NCBI GenBank assembly: GCA_028282925.1 | Contig: JANQGV010000193.1 | Location: 1 to 37,285 of the forward strand | Source of the DNA: Thermodesulfobacteriota bacterium | Lineage (GTDB): Bacteria > Desulfobacterota > WTBG01 > CAIYCZ01 > CAIRTM01 | Direction of reading: 5' to 3' | DNA length: 37,285 nucleotides | Position numbers and translations under genes: made by a program | Notes under the pieces: generated by a model | Databases searched by the model: none | The model's input: the letters and a program-made list of their open reading frames with translations, nothing else | What the model was told of the DNA's origin: nothing | Part shown: in pieces, positions 32,058 to 37,285 of the stretch | How the letters are laid out: every line of letters begins with the position of its first letter | How positions within the stretch are numbered: the first letter of the stretch is position 1

Positions 32058-33329
32058 ATGTTGAGAAAATATACATTCATCATACCGATACTGCTGCTTT
32101 GTTTTTTCGTGGCGAGTTGCGCCGGCACCCCGCCGAAACGAAAACCCCTGAAAACGGATTATGGTTCATTTAAACCGGTGGATCTCAATCCGCTGTTGAA
32201 AGATTGCCGGTATGTTGCCAAAGTGGATAATTTCGTAGTGATCATGGATGCATCTTTTTCCATGGCCTTTCCGCCTGAAGAGCAGGTGAAGTTCAACTAT
32301 GCCAAAGAGATTATCCGGCGCATGAACCTGACCATTCCCGGCATTTCCGTACAGGGCGGCATCCGGATTTTCGGGCCCGGTAGAATATCCAGGCAGTCCG
32401 ACCAGGAGAGCACGCTTATTTACGGAATGACCAAGTATGAAACGGCATCATTTGAAGAAGCCCTGATGGCATTTACCTGTTCCGGCGGAGATGAATCTCA
32501 CCTTTCGACCGCCCTGGATGAAACCCGGCTGGATCTTAAAAAACTGAAGGGAACCACGGCCGTCATCATAATCGGCGACGGCGAAGATACCGGCACGCCG
32601 GTCTATGCGGTCAAACAGATGAAAAAAGCCTACGGCGACCGGGTATGCATTTATACCATCTCCCTTGCCGACCACCCCAGGGGCCAAAAAACTCTGGACG
32701 AAGTCGCTGTTAACGGTACGTGCGGCTTCTCTGTTGATGCCGCCTCCATAGCATCGCCGGATGCAATGGCCGAATACGTTACGAAAGTATTCCTCGAAAA
32801 GAGCGTTGATTCCGACGGTGACGGTGTATACGATCCCTGCGACAAGTGCCCGAAAGATCCAAACAAGACCGAACCCGGTGTGTGCGGCTGCGGCACTCCG
32901 GACATCGACTCCGACGGCGACGGCGTATACGACTGCCATGATAAGTGTCCCGGCACGCCTCCGGGCGCCAAGGTAGACGAAAAGGGCTGCTGGATCCTCG
33001 GCACTGTTCAGTTCGATCTGGACAAGTGGTTCATCAAACCGCAATACTTTGAAATGCTCGACGACATTGCCGGTGTGCTGATCATGAACAGGGATGTGAA
33101 ACTTGAACTGCACGGACACACCTGCATCATCTGGACCGAGCAGTACAACGTTAAACTGTCTCTGCTGCGGGCCGACTCCGTCAAGAAATACCTGGTGGAC
33201 AAAGGCGTATCACCCGACCAGCTTATTATTAAAGGGTTCGGCTTGACCAAGCCAAAACATTCCAATGAAAAGGAATCCAGCCGCAGCCTCAACCGGCGGA
33301 CCGAAATCCTCCGGGCCCCGACCCAGTAA
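32058..33329 (+). CDS. Outer-membrane lipoprotein with VWA, thrombospondin-3-like and OmpA domains
   Basis: A 423-residue protein. The signal peptide ends with lipobox VASC (cysteine 21), so it is a predicted lipoprotein. Residues about 55-255 form a von Willebrand factor A domain with the metal-ion motif MDASFSM. Two calcium-binding thrombospondin-type-3 repeats follow (DSDGDGVYDPCDKCP and DSDGDGVYDCHDKCPGTP). The C-terminal OmpA/MotB domain (about 315-423: VQFDLDKWFIKPQYFE, LELHGHTC, LSLLRADSVKKYL, IKGFGLTKPKHSN, SRSLNRRTEI) binds peptidoglycan. The ATG follows GGGAGGAAGGAGAGAGC, a very strong ribosome-binding site. It links the envelope to the wall and may bind extracellular partners through VWA. 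The terminator at 33337 shows it is monocistronic. Confidence 0.93.
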   Translation: MLRKYTFIIPILLLCFFVASCAGTPPKRKPLKTDYGSFKPVDLNPLLKDCRYVAKVDNFVVIMDASFSMAFPPEEQVKFNYAKEIIRRMNLTIPGISVQGGIRIFGPGRISRQSDQESTLIYGMTKYETASFEEALMAFTCSGGDESHLSTALDETRLDLKKLKGTTAVIIIGDGEDTGTPVYAVKQMKKAYGDRVCIYTISLADHPRGQKTLDEVAVNGTCGFSVDAASIASPDAMAEYVTKVFLEKSVDSDGDGVYDPCDKCPKDPNKTEPGVCGCGTPDIDSDGDGVYDCHDKCPGTPPGAKVDEKGCWILGTVQFDLDKWFIKPQYFEMLDDIAGVLIMNRDVKLELHGHTCIIWTEQYNVKLSLLRADSVKKYLVDKGVSPDQLIIKGFGLTKPKHSNEKESSRSLNRRTEILRAPTQ

Positions 33330-33336
33330 AACCACA

Positions 33337-33369
33337 AAGCGCCTCGTGCAATGCACGGGGCGCTTTTTT
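33337..33369 (+). terminator. Rho-independent terminator after the VWA/OmpA lipoprotein gene
   Basis: AAGCGCCTCGTGCA (33337-33350) pairs with TGCACGGGGCGCTT (33352-33365) with one mismatch, followed by TTTT. It begins 8 bp after the stop codon, a textbook position. Confidence 0.9.
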
Positions 33370-33502
33370 CTTTCCCGGAGCAATGGTGATTATGGTCCTT
33401 TTTCCTCGTAGCGGACGGCGGGCATTTTTTTGATGGCATCGCTCCTTTTTTTCTATTGCATCGCTTTCGGTCATACCCCCTGGCACATACGCTTGACAAC
33501 CA

Positions 33503-33660
33503 ACGCCCGTTTGCGCCCCATGCAGAAAAGTCCGTGATGACAAAGGCTACTGGAAACTGATCGAAACGTACATCCGCGAACACGCAGAGGAGGAATTCTG
33601 TCACGCCTCTGCCCGGCAGGAAATAAAGTGCATACAGTCCCAGCCGCAAAATTATCTTGA
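33503..33660 (+). pseudogene. Remnant of the C-terminal tail of a sensor/response-regulator protein
   Basis: In one frame, TPVCAPCRKVRDDKGYW is followed by KLIETYIREHAEEEFCH. This matches the well-known tail of many deltaproteobacterial PAS/sensor and response-regulator proteins (ICxxCKKIRDDKGYW through EFSHGICPxC). Directly upstream there is an in-frame TGA, and after CH the expected CPxC continues only in another frame (LCPAGNK, ending at TGA 33658). Without the body of the gene and with a frameshift, this is a decayed fragment. It lies in the 358-bp gap (33370-33727) between lipoprotein and TetR genes; the rest of the gap shows nothing else. Confidence 0.6.
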
Positions 33661-33690
33661 CATTTAAGCACAAATAGCCTAGATTAATTA

Positions 33691-33709
33691 ACTGACCAGT
33701 CAGTATACT
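33691..33709 (+). promoter_or_regulatory. TetR operator overlapping the tetR promoter
   Basis: ACTGAC-CA-GTCAGT (33691-33704) is a perfect inverted repeat with a 2-bp centre, and it overlaps the -10-like TATACT (33704-33709) directly before the tetR gene. The same core GACCAGTC recurs before the FAD oxidase genes. Position implies autorepression. Confidence 0.78.
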
Positions 33710-33727
33710 AAAAAAGAATGAAACACA

Positions 33728-34321
33728 ATGCCCTCTGCCAAAAAAGATCGCAAAGAAGACATTTTTGAAGCCGCTCTGCAATGTTTTATCGAAAACGGTT
33801 ATTACCGGACGTCTCTCGACACCATCGCCGACAAAGCCCGTATCAGCAAAGGCGGTATTTATTATCATTTTAAATCAAAAGATGAACTTTTCATAAAGCT
33901 TTTTACCTATCGATGTGAAAAATATTTTGAGCACATTCGCAAGGAAATTCAGGAAATTGACGATCCGGAAAAACGCCTGGAGCAGTTTGTGTCGAAAGCA
34001 AGTAGCGTAGTTATACAAAACGAAGATTTTTTGCGCTTTTTCCTTGAATTTATGGCCATAGGAGCACGCGACCCTGAAATCAACAAAGTAATGACCGAAT
34101 ACTACCGGGACTCGGTCGCCAACTTCAAACATTTGATTGAAGCAGGCATTGCAACCGGTAAATATAAAAAAATGAACGCTGCCCAGATAGCCCGTGGTGT
34201 CTATTTTTTATCAATGGGAATATTTTTCACTTATTTTACAGTAAAACCCGATTTCAATATGGTTGATGAGCATATTTTCCATATAGACAATACCCTGGAA
34301 ACAATAAAAAAGAAGGGGTAA
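33728..34321 (+). CDS. TetR/AcrR-family transcriptional regulator
   Basis: A 197-residue regulator with the N-terminal TetR helix-turn-helix (about 10-57): IFEAALQCFIENGYYRTSLD then TIADKARISKGGIYYHFKSKDELF. The C-terminal ligand domain (about 75-190) is helical and contains FFLEFMAIGARDPEINKVM, the YcdC/FadR-like TetR type that often senses acyl-CoA or aromatic compounds; this cannot be decided here. The ATG at 33728 has a weak ribosome-binding site (GAATGAAACAC). Operator-like palindromes of the same core lie before this gene and before the next one, pointing to repression of itself and of the FAD oxidases 139 bp downstream. Confidence 0.93.
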   Translation: MPSAKKDRKEDIFEAALQCFIENGYYRTSLDTIADKARISKGGIYYHFKSKDELFIKLFTYRCEKYFEHIRKEIQEIDDPEKRLEQFVSKASSVVIQNEDFLRFFLEFMAIGARDPEINKVMTEYYRDSVANFKHLIEAGIATGKYKKMNAAQIARGVYFLSMGIFFTYFTVKPDFNMVDEHIFHIDNTLETIKKKG

Positions 34322-34368
34322 TTCACAACACGTATAGTTTCCGTGGTTTTGATACACTCATCTACTTT

Positions 34369-34421
34369 ACCGACCAGTCGGTTTATTTAATTACGACCAT
34401 CGGCTTTACTGACCAGTCGGT
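34369..34421 (+). promoter_or_regulatory. Tandem TetR operators before the FAD oxidase genes
   Basis: ACCGACCAGTCGGT (34369-34382) is a perfect inverted repeat with a CA centre; ACTGACCAGTCGGT (34408-34421) is a near copy. Between them CGACCATCGG (34394-34403) is a degenerate third site. All share the GACCA(G)TC core of the operator at 33691. The three sites are 17-22 bp apart, spanning the likely promoter of the FAD oxidase gene that starts at 34460. Confidence 0.78.
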
Positions 34422-34459
34422 TTACTTTTTAAGTGCAAGGATTTTTTGAGGAGGATGAC

Positions 34460-36022
34460 ATGAGCTTACCAGACGGTGCGTACCAAGCACTGGAAGATGC
34501 CCTCGGTCGGGAACATGTGTGTGATGACCCGTCGGTAACAGCCGGGTACAGCTATATGTGGCTTGCCTATGCCACCCATGCCCAGTCCGGCCGCTATCGG
34601 CCTGCCGCAGTGTGCCTGCCCGGCAGCACCGAGGACGTGCAGACCATCATCAAAATCGCCGACCGGTATGGTTTCAACTATATTCCGGTGGGGACCAACC
34701 TGTTTCCACCAAGCATGCCTACCCGGCCGGACACCATTGTTATCGATCCCAAACGGATGAACCGCATCCTGGAAATCGATACGGACAGCATGTATGCCGT
34801 TGTAGAGCCCTATGTTACCTATGCACAGTTGCAGGCGGAAACGATGAAAAAAGGCCTTACGATTACCGTCTGTGAAGGCGGTGCCCAGTGTTCGGTGGTC
34901 GCCAACAACATGTTTCAGGGCATGGGCGGTACCGGTCACAAGTTCGGGTATAATCGCGGCATATTGGGCTGCGATTGGGTGCTGCCCAACGGTGAACTGC
35001 TGAAAATCGGCTCCCGGGGCAATGCCTGCGGCGACTGGTTCTGGGGTGACTGCGCCGGCATGAATCTGAAGGGGCTGCTCAGGGGCGACACCGGTCACTG
35101 CGGCGGTTTGGGCATGGTAACCACTATGGCGGTCAAACTGTTTCCCTATCCGGGACCCAAGACCTTTCCGGTCAAGGGAACCAATCCCGACTTCCACGTT
35201 GATTTCCCGGAGGACCGCTTCAAAGTCAACCTGATCAAATACCCCACCCGGGAACAACTCATCGATGCCATGTACGAAATCGGCCATGAAGAGATCGCCG
35301 TTGCCGTGCATGAGGAGCCGGCCAGCATGGTTTTGGCCGGGGAATCGCCCTCGGTTGAATTTTTCTGGGAAAAGTGGCCTGAATTCAAAAAAAAATGGGT
35401 CAATGTTTTGTCGGTTACCCTGTTCGGCTTTTCATCCGCCAGGCAGGTGCAGTATGAACAGCAGGTGCTCGACGCCATAGTATCCGATACCGGCGGTGAG
35501 TATATTTCCGAAGAATCGGAGTTGTGGAGCTATGCCAATTGCAACCTTGGAGAGCAATTCCGGACCGGCGGATCAAACCGGCTCTTCCGGATCGCCGGCG
35601 ACTTTTTTGTGATGGGCGGGTTCGGGTTCGACTCTCTGGATCAGAGCCTGAAAATGAGCAAGGAGTATATGTGGCCCCTGATTCTTGATGGGATTGAAAA
35701 AGGCCACCTGGCCCCCGATGACGTGGGTAACGACTGGCTCAACTCCTATCAACTGGGGCACTTCTCGGAAACCGAGCCGCTCATCTATTTTGAGCATGAC
35801 CTTGAGGCGGGCGGTACATTCATGAACGGCTACGTAACAACGGTCATGGAGGCGGTCAAGCGAAAAATGACCAGTTCATGGCCTTTAGGTCCCATGACCT
35901 ATATTACCGGACCGGCCATGTGCAACTATCATGAACTGGTCAAGAAAATAAAGCAGGCGGTTGATCCGGGGCTGAGGTCGAATCCGGGCTATCCGGTTCC
36001 TCCCGAGCCTCCCCCGGGTTGA
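34460..36022 (+). CDS. FAD-binding oxidoreductase (VAO/GlcD type), first of a pair
   Basis: A 520-residue flavoprotein of the vanillyl-alcohol-oxidase/PCMH family. The FAD-binding segment covers about residues 35-225: GSTEDVQTIIKIADRYGF, VGTNLFPPSMPTRPDTIVID, RMNRILEIDTDSMYAVVEP and GMGGTGHKFGYNRGILGCDW. The C-terminal part (about 235-500) is the substrate-side cap domain. Enzymes of this type oxidise hydroxy acids, alcohols or aromatic alcohols; the substrate is unknown. The ATG at 34460 follows GAGGAGGATGAC, a strong ribosome-binding site. It lies downstream of three TetR operator copies. A second member of the family follows 55 bp later. The two may be subunits of one complex or enzymes for related substrates. 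Confidence 0.87.
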   Translation: MSLPDGAYQALEDALGREHVCDDPSVTAGYSYMWLAYATHAQSGRYRPAAVCLPGSTEDVQTIIKIADRYGFNYIPVGTNLFPPSMPTRPDTIVIDPKRMNRILEIDTDSMYAVVEPYVTYAQLQAETMKKGLTITVCEGGAQCSVVANNMFQGMGGTGHKFGYNRGILGCDWVLPNGELLKIGSRGNACGDWFWGDCAGMNLKGLLRGDTGHCGGLGMVTTMAVKLFPYPGPKTFPVKGTNPDFHVDFPEDRFKVNLIKYPTREQLIDAMYEIGHEEIAVAVHEEPASMVLAGESPSVEFFWEKWPEFKKKWVNVLSVTLFGFSSARQVQYEQQVLDAIVSDTGGEYISEESELWSYANCNLGEQFRTGGSNRLFRIAGDFFVMGGFGFDSLDQSLKMSKEYMWPLILDGIEKGHLAPDDVGNDWLNSYQLGHFSETEPLIYFEHDLEAGGTFMNGYVTTVMEAVKRKMTSSWPLGPMTYITGPAMCNYHELVKKIKQAVDPGLRSNPGYPVPPEPPPG

Positions 36023-36077
36023 CCAAAACAAACAAAAACGTTGTGATTTCCATGCGATGCTATGGAGGGTGTACTAT

Positions 36078-37285
36078 ATGACCGAACAGACTCTTGCCAA
36101 AACCGACTACCAGAAGCCGCTTGCAGACAGTGCTTATACAGAAGTCACGGCAGCCAAAGAGCGCTACCGGACGGGCGTCAAAAAAAAGCTGTCGGAAATC
36201 GTCGGTACCGAAAATATTGCGGACGAACCGGAAGTGCTGAATACCTATGCGCGCGACAAAAGCCTGGAACGATCGGGCCGGCCGTCCTTTGTTGTTTTTC
36301 CTGAAACGACCGAGCAGGTACGTTCGCTCGCATGCTATGCAAATGAAATCAGACTGCCCCTGGTGCCCGCCAGCTCCGGTACGCACAATTACGGTGCTGC
36401 ATTACCGCGAATGGGCGGCGTTGTCGTCGACCTGTCCGGCTGGAAGGATATTTACGCAATTGATCATCGCAACCGGGCCGTTCGTATTGCACCGGGTGTC
36501 ACGTACAATCAGTTGCAGGACGCTCTCAGGGAGAAAGGCCTGCGGGCCCTGTGCCCTCTGCTGCCCCGTAGCGACCAATCGGTTCTAACCGCCCATCTCG
36601 AGGCACATCCGATGCTGGTACCCGAGTTCAACTACAGCGAACCGCTCTATACCGCCGAAATCGTCATGCCCACCGGTGAAATGTTCAGAACCGGTTCCGC
36701 AGCCGTTGCACCACCGGAGCTGACGCAGTCCGACATGGTCGGGCCATGGGGGCCCGGCTTCGACTGGAACCGCCTGTATACACGCAGCCAAGGAACCCTT
36801 GGCATCATTACCTGGGCCAACATCATGGCCGAACCCCTGCCGGTAAAACAAAAACTGTACTTTACCTGCAGCAGCAAACTGGAAGAGCTTGCACACTTTA
36901 CCGGCCGGGTACAGAAAAAGTGGCTCGGCTATGAATGTTTCATCCTCAACCGCGCAAATCTTGCCTGCATATTGTCCGACAGCACCGAAGACATACACCG
37001 TTTACAACACAGGCTGCCGCCGTTTGTACAGGTTTTCTGCATCGGGGGCCTCAAGCGCTTTCCGGACGAACGCATTGCCTTTCAGGAAGCCGATTTTCTG
37101 GAAACCTCTCAGGAATGCGGAGTAACCCCGTTGCAGACGATTCCGAACGCATCCTGGGCGGCTGATTTTTTTGAATCCCACCTGGGACGCTGCTGGGACG
37201 GTGACGTATACTGGAAAGACCGGCGCAAGGGGGGCTCGGCCGATATCTTCTTCATGACGACCATGAAAAAAGCCGGGGCCTTTAT
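36078..37285 (+). CDS. FAD-binding oxidoreductase, second of a pair (gene runs off the right edge)
   Basis: About 402 residues are present, open to the window end. The FAD-binding part reads RPSFVVFPETTEQVRSLACY, LPLVPASSGTHNYGAALPR, GGVVVDLSGWKDIYAIDH and GVTYNQLQDALREKGL, then RSQGTLGIITWANI near residue 241, all typical of the PCMH/VAO fold. The remaining part (from about 260) is the start of the cap domain. The ATG at 36078 follows GGAGGGTGTACTAT. It is 55 bp after the first oxidase and is very probably in the same operon under TetR control. The two proteins share the fold but are not closely similar in sequence, so a heteromeric enzyme or two sequential reactions are both possible. Confidence 0.87.
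   Translation, partial: MTEQTLAKTDYQKPLADSAYTEVTAAKERYRTGVKKKLSEIVGTENIADEPEVLNTYARDKSLERSGRPSFVVFPETTEQVRSLACYANEIRLPLVPASSGTHNYGAALPRMGGVVVDLSGWKDIYAIDHRNRAVRIAPGVTYNQLQDALREKGLRALCPLLPRSDQSVLTAHLEAHPMLVPEFNYSEPLYTAEIVMPTGEMFRTGSAAVAPPELTQSDMVGPWGPGFDWNRLYTRSQGTLGIITWANIMAEPLPVKQKLYFTCSSKLEELAHFTGRVQKKWLGYECFILNRANLACILSDSTEDIHRLQHRLPPFVQVFCIGGLKRFPDERIAFQEADFLETSQECGVTPLQTIPNASWAADFFESHLGRCWDGDVYWKDRRKGGSADIFFMTTMKKAGAF

Noticed and set aside
33008-33868. 286-codon minus-strand frame
   Set aside because: Antisense to the OmpA domain of the lipoprotein and to the TetR gene; no independent support.
1-37285. CRISPR arrays, tRNA or rRNA genes, transposases
   Set aside because: None was seen: no regularly spaced repeats, no cloverleaf-like sequence and no transposase motifs.

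Overview
The window looks like a chromosomal segment of a Gram-negative, mid-GC bacterium, most likely an anaerobe of the former Deltaproteobacteria (Desulfobacterota). This is an inference. It rests on an outer-membrane lipoprotein pathway (Lnt, OmpA-like lipoprotein), an ExeA-type ATPase with a SPOR tail beside an exopolysaccharide-type phosphotransferase, acyl-CoA metabolism, FAD-linked oxidases, and the degraded tail motif typical of many deltaproteobacterial sensors. No rRNA, tRNA, CRISPR, transposase or prophage was seen.

Layout. 1-4.2 kb (minus): 5' part of purB, a small kinase-like protein, a staphylococcal-nuclease-fold protein lacking the catalytic residues, and a long-chain acyl-CoA ligase. 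4.4-8.5 kb (plus): lnt, prfB with its programmed +1 frameshift, an HD-domain nucleotidase and a LURP-one/scramblase-like protein.

9.0-16.6 kb (plus): the most unusual part. A CusRS/CopRS-like two-component system lies between two nearly identical promoter modules (9012-9065 and 13083-13136). Each has three TGNAAN half-sites at 11-bp period, then exactly 10 bp, then a good -10 hexamer, which is the layout of PhoB/OmpR-class activated promoters. The first module would drive a 56-residue ORF, a TFIIB-type zinc-ribbon protein, an Rnk/GreA-C-like RNA-polymerase-binding candidate and a frameshifted second zinc-ribbon gene, and possibly the two-component genes themselves. The second would drive a small zinc-ribbon protein and a divergent chorismate-synthase homologue whose GESHG histidine is tyrosine. 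A RelA/SpoT-TPR alarmone-synthetase-like gene follows, beyond a probable terminator. Several reading frames here carry single-base disruptions, pointing to decay or to sequencing indels.

16.7-17.1 kb: a palindromic, MITE-like repeat and a partial second copy. 17.1-29.4 kb (minus): an FkbM-like methyltransferase, then a long run of closely spaced genes read from 29.4 kb downward: ExeA-SPOR ATPase, formylglycine-enzyme-like protein, WbaP-type sugar-phosphate transferase, large TPR protein, SPFH protein with zinc ribbons, a second zinc-ribbon protein, RsmD-like methylase, 3-hydroxyacyl-CoA dehydrogenase, NAD(P)-binding reductase and a secreted N0/STN-like protein ending at a strong terminator.

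29.4-33.4 kb: an AT-rich regulatory gap, two tandem paralogous secreted proteins, and a VWA/thrombospondin-3/OmpA lipoprotein. 33.4-37.3 kb: a sensor-gene remnant, a TetR regulator with matching operators before itself and before the next gene, and two FAD-binding oxidoreductases, the second cut by the window edge.
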